A DNA stretch of 64,000 nt from Polynucleobacter sp. MWH-UH35A (GCF_018687075.1 NZ_CP061285.1:744001-808000); one strand, 5' to 3'; positions 10,853-20,716 are shown, counted from the stretch's first letter. The notes: generated by a model from the letters alone, not told the origin. Numbers and translations: made by a program.

Positions 10853-12046
10853 ATGTACGACAAGCCAGATGCACGAGGACACTTTGGTCCGTATGGTGGC
10901 GTGTTTGTTTCTGAGACATTGATGTATGCATTAGATGAGCTGAAAGAAGCTTATGCAAAATATCAAAACGATCCAGAATTCATTGAAGAGTTTCATTACG
11001 AGCTCAAACACTTTGTAGGTAGACCATCACCGGTTTATCACGCAAAGCGTTGGAGTGAAATGCTCGGTGGTGCGCAGATCTATCTCAAGCGAGAAGATTT
11101 AAATCACACTGGCGCACACAAGATTAATAACGTGATTGGTCAAGCCATGCTGGCTAAGCGTATGGGCAAGCCGCGCATCATTGCCGAGACAGGCGCAGGT
11201 CAGCACGGCGTTGCCACGGCTACCATTTGTGCACGCTTTGGTTTGGACTGTACGGTTTATCAGGGCTCGGTTGACGTCGCACGTCAAGCGCAAAACGTGT
11301 TCCGTATGAAGTTGCTTGGTGCCAAAGTGGTTCCTGTGGAATCTGGCACTAAGACTTTGAAAGACGCACTCAATGAAGCGATGCGTGATTGGGTCACTAA
11401 TGTTGATAACACCTTTTACATCATCGGTACTGTTGCTGGTCCCCATCCTTATCCAATGATGGTGCGAGATTTCCAAAGTGTCATTGGCGAAGAGTGCAAA
11501 GTACAAATGCCTGAGATGACCGGTCGTCAGCCTGACTATGTTTTAGCTTGTGTTGGTGGGGGATCTAATGCAATGGGTATTTTCTACCCATATATTGATC
11601 TTCCGGAAGTCAAATTAGTGGGGGTTGAAGCAGCCGGCCATGGTTTGGGTAGTGGTTTGCATTCGGCAGCGCTGTGCGTTGGCAAGCCAGGTGTATTGCA
11701 CGGCAACCGCACTTATCTTTTGCAAGATGAAAATGGTCAGATTTCCGAAACACATTCTGTTTCCGCTGGTATGGATTATCCAGGAGTAGGTCCTGAGCAT
11801 GCTTGGTTAAAAGATTCTGGTCGCGCTGACTATGTTGCCATTACTGACGAAGAGGCGCTGCAGGCATTCCATGATTGCTGCCGTATTGAGGGCATTATTC
11901 CTGCGCTTGAGTCTTCTCACGCTATTGCCTACGCCTGCAAGCTGGCCAAGACATTACCTAAAGACAAAACCATCTTGGTCAACCTTTCTGGTCGCGGCGA
12001 TAAAGACATGCATACCGTTGCTCAAGCAACTGGCTCTGAAGGCTAA
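10853..12046 (+). CDS. trpB: Tryptophan synthase beta chain
   Basis: TrpB condenses indole and serine to tryptophan using PLP. The 397 residues contain the PLP lysine K90 in HTGAHKINN, the glycine-rich phosphate loop GGGSNAMG, and the ALESSHA segment. An AAAAGAGG ribosome binding site precedes the ATG. The N-terminus ([16 protein letters not shown]) matches the family. trpA lies 57 bases downstream across an A-rich spacer without an obvious terminator. Confidence 0.98.
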   Translation: MYDKPDARGHFGPYGGVFVSETLMYALDELKEAYAKYQNDPEFIEEFHYELKHFVGRPSPVYHAKRWSEMLGGAQIYLKREDLNHTGAHKINNVIGQAMLAKRMGKPRIIAETGAGQHGVATATICARFGLDCTVYQGSVDVARQAQNVFRMKLLGAKVVPVESGTKTLKDALNEAMRDWVTNVDNTFYIIGTVAGPHPYPMMVRDFQSVIGEECKVQMPEMTGRQPDYVLACVGGGSNAMGIFYPYIDLPEVKLVGVEAAGHGLGSGLHSAALCVGKPGVLHGNRTYLLQDENGQISETHSVSAGMDYPGVGPEHAWLKDSGRADYVAITDEEALQAFHDCCRIEGIIPALESSHAIAYACKLAKTLPKDKTILVNLSGRGDKDMHTVAQATGSEG

Positions 12047-12103
12047 GTAAAAAAATAAAACGAAAAGAAGAATCAGAAAATAAAAATAGAAAACGAATTA
12101 GCT

Positions 12104-12901
12104 ATGTCAAAAATTACTGCACTCTTTAAAGAGTTAAAGGCAACCGGTAAGAAAGGATTAATTCCTTTTATTACCGCAGGCGATCCAGATCCCAGGCTAA
12201 CAGTTGAGTTAATGCATGCATTAGTGCGTGGTGGTTCAAGTGTGATTGAATTGGGTGTACCGTTTTCTGATCCGATGGCGGATGGTCCTGTGATTCAAAG
12301 ATCATCTGAGCGCGCGCTAACGCATGGCGTCACATTGCACAGTTGTTTAGAAATGGTGAAAGCGTTTCGCAAGGATGATGCCAATACACCGGTTGTGCTG
12401 ATGGGGTATGCAAATCCAGTAGAGCAAATGGGAGCAGAGCGTTTTGCAAATGAAGCCAAAGCTGCCGGTGTTGATGGTGTGCTCGTGGTCGATTATCCGC
12501 CAGAGGAGTGTGTCGATTTTGCTGCTCGTATGCGCGTTGCCGGAATTGACCCTATCTTTCTGCTAGCACCTACTTCTTCGCATGAGCGTATTAAAGAGGC
12601 TGCCAAAATAGCTTCTGGTTATATCTATTATGTTTCTATGCGCGGTGTTACTGGCGCATCTCACCTCAATACCCAGGATGTGGCCAGCATCATCCCTAAA
12701 ATACGTGAAGAAACCGATATTCCGATTGCTGTAGGTTTCGGAATTAGCGATGCCGCTAGCGCCAAGGCGGTATCGGCCAGCGCTGATGCTGTGGTCATTG
12801 GTAGCAGAATTATTCGTCTTTTGGAGGATGCACCCCCTGGGCAGGCAGTACAATCACTAGAAACCTTCATTCGTGAGATTCGTGACGCATTGGATAGTTA
12901 A
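12104..12901 (+). CDS. trpA: Tryptophan synthase alpha chain
   Basis: TrpA cleaves indole-3-glycerol phosphate and channels indole to TrpB. The 265-residue TIM barrel has the catalytic Glu in [16 protein letters not shown] and the catalytic Asp in the same segment, IQRSSERAL after it, and the phosphate-binding [14 protein letters not shown] region. Length is standard. Seven bases before accD, so the tryptophan genes and accD are probably on one transcript, as is common in beta- and gammaproteobacteria. Confidence 0.98.
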   Translation: MSKITALFKELKATGKKGLIPFITAGDPDPRLTVELMHALVRGGSSVIELGVPFSDPMADGPVIQRSSERALTHGVTLHSCLEMVKAFRKDDANTPVVLMGYANPVEQMGAERFANEAKAAGVDGVLVVDYPPEECVDFAARMRVAGIDPIFLLAPTSSHERIKEAAKIASGYIYYVSMRGVTGASHLNTQDVASIIPKIREETDIPIAVGFGISDAASAKAVSASADAVVIGSRIIRLLEDAPPGQAVQSLETFIREIRDALDS

Positions 12902-12907
12902 AAACTA

Positions 12908-13795
12908 ATGAGCTGGATAGATAAATTACTCCCACCCCAAATTCAACATACTGATCCTGCCAATCGCAAGTCAGTGCCCGAGGGATTGTGGGTTAAGTGC
13001 CCAGGTTGCGAAACGGTTCTCTACAGCACTGATATTGAAGCCAATTTATCGGTTTGCCCAAAATGTAGTCATCACATGCGCATCGGCGCACGTCTGCGTT
13101 TGGAAAGTTTGTTAGATCCAAAGGGGCGCTATGAAATTGGCGCTGACATTTACCCAACGGACCCACTCAAATTTAAGGACTCGAAAAAATACCCAGATCG
13201 CATCAAAGAAGCAAATGATGCTGCTGGTGAATCTGAGGCTCTCATTGTGATGGGTGGCAAGATTGAGGCTATTCCTGTAGTGGCTGCTTGTTTTGAATTT
13301 CAGTACATGGGTGGCTCGATGGGTTCTGTAGTGGGTGAGCGTTTTGCTCGCGGCGTTCAAGAAGCTATCAATAAGAAGTGTGCATTTATTTGCGTTACTG
13401 CTACCGGTGGTGCGCGTATGCAAGAGAGTTTGCTATCTCTGTTTCAGATGGCTAAGACTAATTCGATGTTGACCTTGTTATCCAAAAAAGGTTTGCCCTA
13501 CATCAGCGTCTTAACTGATCCAACCATGGGCGGCATCTCTGCGAGTTTTGCCTTTATGGGTGACGTTGTGATGGCTGAACCAAAAGCATTAATTGGTTTT
13601 GCTGGCCCACGCGTGATTGAGCAAACTGTGCGTGAAAAATTGCCTGAAGGGTTTCAGAGGTCGGAATTCTTGATGCAAAAGGGTGGCATTGACATGATTG
13701 TTGATCGTCGCCAAATGCGTGGCGAAATTGCCCGCCTGCTTGCTTTGTTGCAAAAGCTTCCTGAGCCTGCGATAGCGGGTAGCGCAGCTGTTTAA
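12908..13795 (+). CDS. accD: Acetyl-CoA carboxylase carboxyltransferase subunit beta
   Basis: AccD with AccA transfers carboxyl from biotin to acetyl-CoA, giving malonyl-CoA for fatty acid synthesis. The 295 residues carry the N-terminal zinc ribbon [12 protein letters not shown]...CPKCSHHM with four Cys, then the crotonase-type carboxyltransferase core with [13 protein letters not shown] and [15 protein letters not shown]. It is tightly placed between trpA (6 bases) and folC (4 bases). Confidence 0.98.
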   Translation: MSWIDKLLPPQIQHTDPANRKSVPEGLWVKCPGCETVLYSTDIEANLSVCPKCSHHMRIGARLRLESLLDPKGRYEIGADIYPTDPLKFKDSKKYPDRIKEANDAAGESEALIVMGGKIEAIPVVAACFEFQYMGGSMGSVVGERFARGVQEAINKKCAFICVTATGGARMQESLLSLFQMAKTNSMLTLLSKKGLPYISVLTDPTMGGISASFAFMGDVVMAEPKALIGFAGPRVIEQTVREKLPEGFQRSEFLMQKGGIDMIVDRRQMRGEIARLLALLQKLPEPAIAGSAAV

Positions 13796-13799
13796 GCGC

Positions 13800-15125
13800 T
13801 TGAACTCAGCACACCAAGCCCCCATATTATTTTCTAGCCTAGAGGCTTGGCTTAGCCACCTTGAAACTGCTCACCCTGTCGGTATTGACATGGGGCTTGA
13901 GCGTATTAATCGCGTCAAGGCTGCTTTAGATCTTCATTTTGAATGTCCGGTGATCACTGTTGCTGGTACCAATGGCAAGGGATCTACCTGTGCATTCTTG
14001 GAAAGCATTCTTTTGGCTTCTGGCTATCGTGTTGGTTGTCATACTTCTCCACACCTTTTGAAGTTTAATGAGCGCGCTCGTATTAACGGCGAGGATGTTA
14101 ATGACAATATCTTGCTAGAGCATTTCGCAGCTGTCGAAAAAGCTCGCGTTAGTCTGGTGGATGCACCAACGTTGACGTATTTTGAATTCACCACCTTGGC
14201 CATCATGCATCTTTTTTCCAAGGCGAATTTAGATGCGGTGATATTGGAAGTGGGCATGGGTGGCCGTTTGGATGCGGTCAATATCGTGGATGCCGATTGC
14301 GCTATCGTGACTAGCATTGATATCGACCATGCGGATTTTTTAGGTGGCACACGCGAAGCGATTGGTCTGGAGAAGGCTGGTATTTTCCGTCCAGGGCAGA
14401 TTGCGGTATGCGGTGATCCTGTGCCACCAAAATCACTCGTTGACTATGCTGAAAAGCTGGGTTGTGACCTTTGGTTACAGGGGCGCGATTACAACTTCCA
14501 GGGGGATAAACAACAATGGGGTTGGGCAGGGCGCAATAAGCGCTTTAGTGGGCTTGGCTACCCAGCACTCCGTGGTGCTAATCAGATTCTGAATGCCTCT
14601 GCAGTTGTGGCTGCCCTAATGGCCTTACATCAGCGTTTGCCGGTCAGTGCGCAGGATATTCGCAATGGCTTTGCGCTTGTTGAGTTGCCAGGGCGATTCC
14701 AGGTCTTGCCAGGCCAGCCTACTGTTGTATTGGATGTTGCCCACAACCCTCATGCAGCCGCAACTTTGGCCCAGGGGCTCGATAAGATGGGTTACCACCC
14801 CTACACCTATGCCATTTTTGGGGCTATGGCTGACAAAGACATTGAGGGGGTGATCAAACCCCTCCTAAATATTGTGGATTTCTGGTTTTGTGCCAATTTG
14901 CCAACCCCGAGGGCTGCCAGCGCAGAGGCCTTGGCTGAGAAGCTCGAATCCATGGGTGTAAAGCCTAAAAATGGGGCAGACGGCGGCATCGAAATCTTCG
15001 AAAACCCTGCTTTAGCGTATCAAAAAGCGCTATCTTTAGCGGGTGAGGGTGATAGAATTGTTACCTTCGGATCCTTCTATACCGTTGCAGGCGTAATGAC
15101 TTACCGAAACAACCAGGCCCACTGA
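13800..15125 (+). CDS. folC: Bifunctional folylpolyglutamate synthase / dihydrofolate synthase
   Basis: FolC adds glutamate to dihydropteroate and tetrahydrofolate. The 441-residue Mur-ligase-type protein has the ATP loop VAGTNGKGSTCAFLES near residue 57, the HTSPHLLKFNERARING segment, the VGMGGRLDAVN segment, and the DVAHNPHA motif in the C-terminal domain. The start is TTG at 13800, four bases after accD; the next in-frame ATG (13890) would remove the conserved WLSHLE region, so TTG is preferred. The dedD-like SPOR gene follows after three bases. Confidence 0.94.
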   Translation: MNSAHQAPILFSSLEAWLSHLETAHPVGIDMGLERINRVKAALDLHFECPVITVAGTNGKGSTCAFLESILLASGYRVGCHTSPHLLKFNERARINGEDVNDNILLEHFAAVEKARVSLVDAPTLTYFEFTTLAIMHLFSKANLDAVILEVGMGGRLDAVNIVDADCAIVTSIDIDHADFLGGTREAIGLEKAGIFRPGQIAVCGDPVPPKSLVDYAEKLGCDLWLQGRDYNFQGDKQQWGWAGRNKRFSGLGYPALRGANQILNASAVVAALMALHQRLPVSAQDIRNGFALVELPGRFQVLPGQPTVVLDVAHNPHAAATLAQGLDKMGYHPYTYAIFGAMADKDIEGVIKPLLNIVDFWFCANLPTPRAASAEALAEKLESMGVKPKNGADGGIEIFENPALAYQKALSLAGEGDRIVTFGSFYTVAGVMTYRNNQAH

Positions 15126-15128
15126 TCC

Positions 15129-15917
15129 ATGATTCGTTTACCAAGCTTTTTTAAGCGAAAAACCCAGTCTGATGACCTTGAAATAGATTCAAGGGGAAGT
15201 CGCACCACTAGGCGTGCTGCGCCACGTAGCTTCCAGCGCGCAGCAGAAGCGGAAGAGTTAGCCCTTACAGAGGATCCAGAACAACAAAGAGCGCGTCATC
15301 GCTTGATAGGCGCAGCTGTATTGGTTCTCATTGCGGTAGTTGGTCTGCCTCGTATTTTGGATAGCAAGCCAAAGTCTTCGCCAAACGACATTGCTGTCAA
15401 TATTGTGACCAGTTTGCCAATTCCTGGGGCCGAAACTAAGGTTGAAGAAAAGCCAAAAGTAGAGGCGCCTGTTGAGTCTGTTAAAGAAGCGTCTACCGCA
15501 GCAGTTGCCCCTACGTCTGAAGTTAAGCCAGAGGCAAAGTCAGTAGCACCTGCAGTAAATAAATCTGCAACATTGGGATTGGCTGCTGGTGAGGAAGTAG
15601 TTGCCCCTAGCACCCCTAAGGCGGACTCCAAATCTAAGGCGGATGATGTTGCCAAATCTGCTGCGCCAAATGGCGCAACTAAATACATTATTCAAATTGG
15701 CGCTTTTGCGTCTGAAGCGAATGTCAAGGCCTTGTCCGCTAGACTCAAAAACCAAAATATTCCCAGTTATACCCTGAATAAGGCTGGTGCTGATGGGGCT
15801 AAGATTTTCTTGGTGCGTGCGGGACCCTTCACCGACAAAGATGCTGCTGAAGCAGCCGAAAAGAAAATTAAGGCGATGGGTCTCACGCCTAGACTCGTTG
15901 AATCCGGTAAGCAGTAA
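15129..15917 (+). CDS. SPOR-domain protein (DedD/FtsN-like), septum peptidoglycan binding
   Basis: This is a single-pass inner-membrane protein of 262 residues. A basic cytoplasmic N-terminus (about 1-57) leads to a membrane helix near 58-77 (LIGAAVLVLIAVVGL), a long low-complexity periplasmic linker rich in Ala, Pro, Lys, Glu and Val (about 85-180), and a C-terminal SPOR domain (about 184-262) with YIIQIGAFASEANVKALSARL and FLVRAGPFTDKDAAEAA. SPOR domains bind denuded glycan strands at the division septum. DedD is the best match by architecture and by its position between folC and cvpA. The stop codon overlaps the cvpA start by one base. Confidence 0.9.
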   Translation: MIRLPSFFKRKTQSDDLEIDSRGSRTTRRAAPRSFQRAAEAEELALTEDPEQQRARHRLIGAAVLVLIAVVGLPRILDSKPKSSPNDIAVNIVTSLPIPGAETKVEEKPKVEAPVESVKEASTAAVAPTSEVKPEAKSVAPAVNKSATLGLAAGEEVVAPSTPKADSKSKADDVAKSAAPNGATKYIIQIGAFASEANVKALSARLKNQNIPSYTLNKAGADGAKIFLVRAGPFTDKDAAEAAEKKIKAMGLTPRLVESGKQ

Positions 15918-16483
15918 TGGAATACTTATCCACCCTCAAGCTAACATCGGTGGATTACTTCACCCTAGTTGTACTTTTGATATCTGCTTTGGTGGGCATC
16001 TCACGCGGTTTGTTTAAAGAAGTGCTTGCTCTAGCTTCATGGTTTGCAGCCGCATGGGTTGCCTATCACTACAGTAATTACCTTTCTACGGAGTGGCTAT
16101 CTACGTTTCATCTAGATGAGTTACTCAGCCTCGGCGCAAGCTTCCTCATCCTCTTTGTTCTGACCTTGATTGTTTGTGGTTTATTTGGTGGGGTAGTGCA
16201 AAAAATTATTTTGTCTGTTGGGCTTAGCTTAACTGACCGTTTTTTAGGTTTAATCTTTGGCGTGATTCGTGGTGGCTTGATCGTAGTGGTGTTGGCAACA
16301 CTAGCTGCGCTCACACCTATTCCGCAAAGTATGGCCTGGAAGAATGCTATCACCAGACCAGCAATTGATATGGCGACCGGTTTAATTAAAGGCTGGCTAC
16401 CAAGTGACTGGGCGAAGCAATTGGGTGATGCAATGCCCAAAGTTACCCCTACCATTACTCCTAAAATAACAATAGGAATCTAG
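15917..16483 (+). CDS. cvpA: CvpA family membrane protein
   Basis: This is a 188-residue inner-membrane protein of the CvpA family (colicin V production; more generally linked to envelope homeostasis). Four hydrophobic helices are visible: about 14-32, 36-52, 68-95 and 108-130, including the family segment LVGISRGLFKEVLALASWFAAAW and RFLGLIFGVIRGGLIVVVLA. It starts in a TAATG overlap with the SPOR gene and ends four bases before purF. cvpA-purF is a classic pairing. Confidence 0.95.
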   Translation: MEYLSTLKLTSVDYFTLVVLLISALVGISRGLFKEVLALASWFAAAWVAYHYSNYLSTEWLSTFHLDELLSLGASFLILFVLTLIVCGLFGGVVQKIILSVGLSLTDRFLGLIFGVIRGGLIVVVLATLAALTPIPQSMAWKNAITRPAIDMATGLIKGWLPSDWAKQLGDAMPKVTPTITPKITIGI

Positions 16484-16487
16484 AGAT

Positions 16488-18026
16488 ATGTGCGGCGTCG
16501 TTGGAACTATTTCCCACTCACCAGTAAATCAACTTCTCTATGATGCCTTGTTGCTTTTGCAACATCGCGGTCAAGATGCTGCGGGTATTGCAACGATGAA
16601 CGGTAATTCGTTCACAATGCACAAAGCCAATGGCTTAGTAAGAGACGTCTTCAGAACTCGCAATATGCGCAGCTTAGTGGGTAATGCTGGCATTGGTCAG
16701 GTACGTTATCCAACTGCGGGTTCTGCAAGCAGCGAAGAAGAGGCGCAGCCTTTTTATGTTAGCGCTCCTTACGGCATTATCTTGGCGCATAATGGTAATC
16801 TAACAAACGCACCAAGCTTACGCGTAGAGATGGCCTATCGAGACCGTCGCCATATCAACACTAGCTCTGATACTGAAGTACTGCTGAATGTCTTGGCAGA
16901 TGAGCTTCAAAAAGAAACTAATAGCGCAGCTCTTGATGAGGGCGCAATGTTTAATGCCGTTACTGGCGTCACAAATCGCGTTAAAGGCTCTTATGCGGTG
17001 GTTTCCTTAATTGCCGGTTATGGTCTATTGGCCTTCCGTGATCAGTATGGCATTCGTCCTCTATGTATTGGTCGTATTGATACACCTCAAGGTCCTGAGT
17101 GGATGATTGCATCTGAGTCTGTGGCGTTAGAGGGCTTAGGCTTTACATTCGTGCGCGATGTAAACCCAGGTGAGGCTATCTATATTGATCTCGATGGCAA
17201 TTTCTATTCACGTCAATGTGTACCTAATGCGGTTCTGACTCCTTGTATTTTTGAATACGTCTACATGGCTCGTCCAGACTCCACTATTGATGGTGTGACT
17301 GTCTATAACGTACGTATGCGTATGGGGGATTACTTAGCAGAAAAGATCCGCAGAGAGACTAATGTTGCTGAGATTGATGTGGTGATGCCGATTCCGGATT
17401 CTAGTCGCCCAGCAGCAATGCAAGTTGCTAAGAACTTAGGGGTGGATTACCGCGAAGGCTTCTTTAAGAATCGTTATATCGGTCGCACCTTCATCATGCC
17501 AGGACAGGCTGTGCGTAAGAAGTCTGTACGTCAAAAACTCAATGCCATGCGTATTGAGTTCAAAGATAAGACGGTATTAATTGTGGATGATTCGATTGTG
17601 CGTGGCACCACCTCCTTTGAGATTGTGCAGATGGCACGTGAATCTGGCGCCAAGAAAGTGATCTTTGCATCAGCTGCCCCGCCAGTACGCTTCCCGAACG
17701 TTTACGGCATTGATATGCCTACACGTAGTGAGTTGGTTGCCTATGGTCGCACTGATGAAGAAATTAATAAGATGATTGGCGCTGACCAGCTGATCTATCA
17801 AAGTATTGAAGATATGAAGCAGGCTGTTAGAGATGTGAATCCGGCTATCAAAAACTTCGAAGCTTCCTGTTTTGATGGTAATTACATCACAGGCGATATC
17901 ACTGAGTCTTATCTAGATGCTTTGGAGGCCGCCAGAAATACCTCAGCAGCTAAGGCGGATCGTCAAAAGGACTCTAGTGACTTTGCGCGCTCCCAGCTCC
18001 ATCTGCATTTGGCTACCGAAGACTAA
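16488..18026 (+). CDS. purF: Amidophosphoribosyltransferase
   Basis: PurF makes 5-phosphoribosylamine from PRPP and glutamine, the first step of purine synthesis. The protein starts MCGVVGTISH, so the catalytic Cys is residue 2, freed by Met removal without a propeptide as in the E. coli type. The glutaminase domain has LQHRGQDAAGI and LAHNGNLTN. The PRTase domain carries the PRPP loop VLIVDDSIVRGTTS near residue 365. Length 512 is standard. A perfect hairpin follows its stop. Confidence 0.98.
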   Translation: MCGVVGTISHSPVNQLLYDALLLLQHRGQDAAGIATMNGNSFTMHKANGLVRDVFRTRNMRSLVGNAGIGQVRYPTAGSASSEEEAQPFYVSAPYGIILAHNGNLTNAPSLRVEMAYRDRRHINTSSDTEVLLNVLADELQKETNSAALDEGAMFNAVTGVTNRVKGSYAVVSLIAGYGLLAFRDQYGIRPLCIGRIDTPQGPEWMIASESVALEGLGFTFVRDVNPGEAIYIDLDGNFYSRQCVPNAVLTPCIFEYVYMARPDSTIDGVTVYNVRMRMGDYLAEKIRRETNVAEIDVVMPIPDSSRPAAMQVAKNLGVDYREGFFKNRYIGRTFIMPGQAVRKKSVRQKLNAMRIEFKDKTVLIVDDSIVRGTTSFEIVQMARESGAKKVIFASAAPPVRFPNVYGIDMPTRSELVAYGRTDEEINKMIGADQLIYQSIEDMKQAVRDVNPAIKNFEASCFDGNYITGDITESYLDALEAARNTSAAKADRQKDSSDFARSQLHLHLATED

Positions 18027-18038
18027 AAAGCGACAGGA

Positions 18039-18060
18039 ATTTGCCTCACCCGAGGCAAAT
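18039..18060. other. Perfect 9-bp inverted repeat between purF and metZ
   Basis: The arms ATTTGCCTC and GAGGCAAAT pair perfectly across a 4-base loop (ACCC), 13 bases after the purF stop and 27 bases before the metZ ATG. There is no T-run after it on either strand, so it is not a standard intrinsic terminator. It could stabilise the purF 3' end, or act as a Rho-linked or protein-binding site. Confidence 0.6.
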
Positions 18061-18086
18061 CTGCAATTCGGTGTCAAAATAGCAGC

Positions 18087-19295
18087 ATGAAGAGTAAAAC
18101 TACACGCCAAAAACCCGATTTTTCAAAGCTAGCGCTCGAGACCTTAGCGGTGCGTGCTGGCACACGTCGTACCTCTGAATATCAAGAGCATTCAGAAGCA
18201 ATGTTCCTGACATCTAGTTTTTGCTTTGATAGTGCTGAGTTGGCCGCTGATGGTTTTGCACATGCTGATCAAGGATTTATCTATTCTCGTTTTACCAATC
18301 CCACAGTGAGCATGTTTCAAGATCGCTTGGCTGCTTTAGAGGGTGGCGAAGCTTGCATCGCAACAGCATCAGGCATGTCAGCCATTTTGACAATGGCGAT
18401 GGCGCACTTGCAAGCGGGTGATCATGTTATTTGTTCACGCTCCGTATTTGGTGCAACCATTCAATTATTTACCAATATTTTGGGTCGCTTTGGTATCACC
18501 ACCACCTATGTAGATTTGGCTGATACCAAATCGTGGCAGGCTGCTGTTCAACCTAACACCAAATTATTTTATTTAGAGACGCCTTCAAATCCCTTAACTG
18601 AAATTGCTGATATCAAAGCAATTTCAAAGGTGGCGAAGAAGGCGGGCGCGTTATTTGCCGTTGATAACTGCTTTTGCACGCCTGCATTGCAAAAGCCATT
18701 GGCGCTTGGCGCTGATGTTGTGATTCATTCAGCAACTAAGTATCTTGATGGTCAAGGCAGGGTAGTGGGTGGCGCCATTGTAGGTAGTAATGATTTCATC
18801 ATGGGCAAGGTGTTTCCGTATGTACGTACTGCAGGCCCAACACTCTCGGCGTTTAATGCTTGGGTATTCCTGAAGGGATTAGAGACACTAGAGCTGCGCA
18901 TGAAGCAGCAGAGTCAGAATGCGCTTGCCTTAGCGCAATGGCTAGAAAAACAGCCAGGAGTAGAGCGTGTTTATCACCCGGGCCTCAAATCTCATCCTCA
19001 GCATGCTTTAGCGAAGCGTCAGCAAAAAGAGGGTGGTGCGATTCTGTCTTTCACCTTGAAGGGTGGTAAGAAGGCTGCATTCAAGTTGATCAATCAAACT
19101 AAACTTTGCTCGATCACTGCAAACTTGGGTGATACCCGCACGACCATTACGCATCCAGCGACAACCACCCATTGCCGTGTCACGCCTGAGGCACGCAAAG
19201 CGGCTGGTATTACAGATGGCTTGGTGCGCATTGCAGTGGGATTGGAAAACATCAACGATTTAAAGAATGACCTCGTTGGCGGACTCAAAAAATAA
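18087..19295 (+). CDS. metZ: O-succinylhomoserine sulfhydrylase
   Basis: MetZ is a PLP enzyme of the Cys/Met metabolism family that makes homocysteine directly from O-succinylhomoserine and sulfide. The 402 residues carry IYSRFTNPTVSMFQDRLAALEG near the N-terminus, ASGMSAI, VDNCFCTPALQKPLALGADVV, and the PLP lysine in HSATKYLDGQGR. The position after purF is the typical metZ context in Burkholderiales and Pseudomonas. MetB and MetC-type enzymes share the fold, so the exact substrate is inferred from similarity and context. Confidence 0.92.
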   Translation: MKSKTTRQKPDFSKLALETLAVRAGTRRTSEYQEHSEAMFLTSSFCFDSAELAADGFAHADQGFIYSRFTNPTVSMFQDRLAALEGGEACIATASGMSAILTMAMAHLQAGDHVICSRSVFGATIQLFTNILGRFGITTTYVDLADTKSWQAAVQPNTKLFYLETPSNPLTEIADIKAISKVAKKAGALFAVDNCFCTPALQKPLALGADVVIHSATKYLDGQGRVVGGAIVGSNDFIMGKVFPYVRTAGPTLSAFNAWVFLKGLETLELRMKQQSQNALALAQWLEKQPGVERVYHPGLKSHPQHALAKRQQKEGGAILSFTLKGGKKAAFKLINQTKLCSITANLGDTRTTITHPATTTHCRVTPEARKAAGITDGLVRIAVGLENINDLKNDLVGGLKK

Positions 19296-19317
19296 TCAAG
19301 TTCATCAGGATCGGCCT

Positions 19318-19935
19318 ATGAGTTTTGCTGATGCTACCCAGTTTTGGAACGAGCGCTTTGATAAAGAAGAGTTCATCTTTGGTAAAGAGCCAAATGAATA
19401 TCTGGTTGAGAAAGCAAATCAGTACTTAAGGCCCGGAAATAAGGTGCTATGCATTGCTGATGGAGAAGGACGCAATGGTGTCTGGCTCGCCAAGCAAGGT
19501 ATGCAGGTTGTTGGATTTGATGCATCTGATGTTGCTTTAGCTAAAGCAAAGCAATTTGCTAAAGATAATCAAGTTGAGGTGGAGTACTCATTCTCCGATA
19601 CCGACAGCTTCGCATGGCAGGACAATGCTTACGATGCAGTCATTGGCATCTTCATTCAGTTTGCCGATCCAGCAATGCGGGCTAGAATCTTTGAGCAGAC
19701 TTACAAAGCCCTAAAGCCAGGCGGTCTCTTTATTCTGCAGGGCTATACCCCAAAGCAGCTCGATTACAAGACTGGTGGTCCAAGTCTGATTGAACATCTC
19801 TACACAGAAGAATTAATACGAGATCTTGCTCATGAGTTTCAGATTCTAGAACTCGTTAGTTACGAAAAAGAGCTTTCTGAAGGCCCAAGACATACTGGTA
19901 TGTCAGCGATTCTGGGTTTAGTCGCTAAAAAGTGA
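19318..19935 (+). CDS. Class I SAM-dependent methyltransferase (TehB/thiopurine-type)
   Basis: This cytoplasmic methyltransferase of 205 residues has the Rossmann SAM motif VLCIADGEGRNGVWLAKQG near residue 42, followed by VVGFDASDVAL, the motif IV region AYDAVIGIF, and the post-motif LKPGGLFILQGYTPKQL. The family includes TehB-like and UbiE-like enzymes; the substrate is not known. I chose ATG 19318 over an in-frame ATG at 19267, because the earlier one lies inside metZ and adds 17 non-conserved residues. It is 10 bases upstream of the Crp/Fnr gene and may be co-transcribed with it. Confidence 0.8.
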   Translation: MSFADATQFWNERFDKEEFIFGKEPNEYLVEKANQYLRPGNKVLCIADGEGRNGVWLAKQGMQVVGFDASDVALAKAKQFAKDNQVEVEYSFSDTDSFAWQDNAYDAVIGIFIQFADPAMRARIFEQTYKALKPGGLFILQGYTPKQLDYKTGGPSLIEHLYTEELIRDLAHEFQILELVSYEKELSEGPRHTGMSAILGLVAKK

Positions 19936-19945
19936 ATTTTCTTTT

Positions 19946-20662
19946 ATGAAGACTATTGAAATTAAAAGTGCTTGGCAGGGGAATAGCGATTGCAATGCAT
20001 GCTCAATTCGCAGCTCAGCGCTATTTGCAGAGTTGAATGAGGAAGATTTTTCTAAAATTCATTCACCTATTGATGATCTTAGGTTTGAGGCAAATGCGGG
20101 TATATATACGCAGGGAAACTCTGCAGAGCATTTGTATACATTACGCGAAGGCTATATCAAGCTATTGCATGTAAATTCAGATGGCTCGAGCAGAATCGTA
20201 CGCCTAGTGATGCCTGGTGATCTTTTTGGTATGGAGGCTTTGCTAGAGGAAAACTATGCTCATTCAGCCAGCGCTTTATCAAATGTACATTTATGTCGCA
20301 TTCCAAAAGCAATTATTTCGAGTCTAGGTGAAGAATCGCCACGTTTGCATCGCCAGATAGTGAAAAAATGGGGTGAAGCTTTAGCCCAGTCTGAATCTTG
20401 GTTCTCTGAAATCAATACTGGACGCATTGAAGTGCGCTTAGCCCGTTTTTTTCTCAGAGTCGCAAAGGCTTCTGGAGAGATGGCAGTTGCGCCTCTCTTT
20501 AAGCGTGAGGATATGGGCTTAATGATGGATGTGAAGTTTGAGACTATTAGTCGAGCTCTCGCTTCTATGGCTGAACAGGGCCTTATTTCTAATATCAGCA
20601 GATTAAGTATTCAGATTCCTAATTTAGAAAAATTAAAAAGTTTTTCCCAGGCGGGATCTTAA
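19946..20662 (+). CDS. Crp/Fnr family transcriptional regulator with FNR-type recognition helix
   Basis: This 238-residue regulator has a cyclic-nucleotide-type beta barrel (about 35-125, with LREGYIKLLHVNSDGSSRIVRLVMPGDLFGMEALL), a dimer helix and a winged helix. The recognition helix reads E199-T-I-S-R203, identical to the E-SR contact residues of FNR, so an FNR-type TTGAT-N4-ATCAA site is predicted. Cys16, Cys19 and Cys117 sit where FNR has two of its three N-terminal ligands and its internal ligand. The remaining N-terminal Cys is missing (Ala25 or Phe27, depending on alignment). Oxygen or redox sensing is therefore uncertain. Matching DNA boxes occur at 22.95 kb and 48.87 kb. Confidence 0.88.
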   Translation: MKTIEIKSAWQGNSDCNACSIRSSALFAELNEEDFSKIHSPIDDLRFEANAGIYTQGNSAEHLYTLREGYIKLLHVNSDGSSRIVRLVMPGDLFGMEALLEENYAHSASALSNVHLCRIPKAIISSLGEESPRLHRQIVKKWGEALAQSESWFSEINTGRIEVRLARFFLRVAKASGEMAVAPLFKREDMGLMMDVKFETISRALASMAEQGLISNISRLSIQIPNLEKLKSFSQAGS

Positions 20663-20688
20663 ATACAAAAATCTCAGAGAGAGGTAAT

Positions 20689-20716
20689 AAAAAAGACTGC
20701 CGCAGCAGTCTTTTTT
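20689..20716. terminator. Bidirectional intrinsic terminator
   Basis: A 12-bp perfect stem (AAAAAAGACTGC with GCAGTCTTTTTT) encloses a 4-base loop. It has T-runs on both strands and lies between the convergent Crp/Fnr and HiPIP genes, so it can stop transcription from both sides. Confidence 0.93.

Noticed and set aside
10417..10863. 148-codon - strand frame across trpF
   Set aside because: Antisense shadow of trpF, with no recognisable motif.
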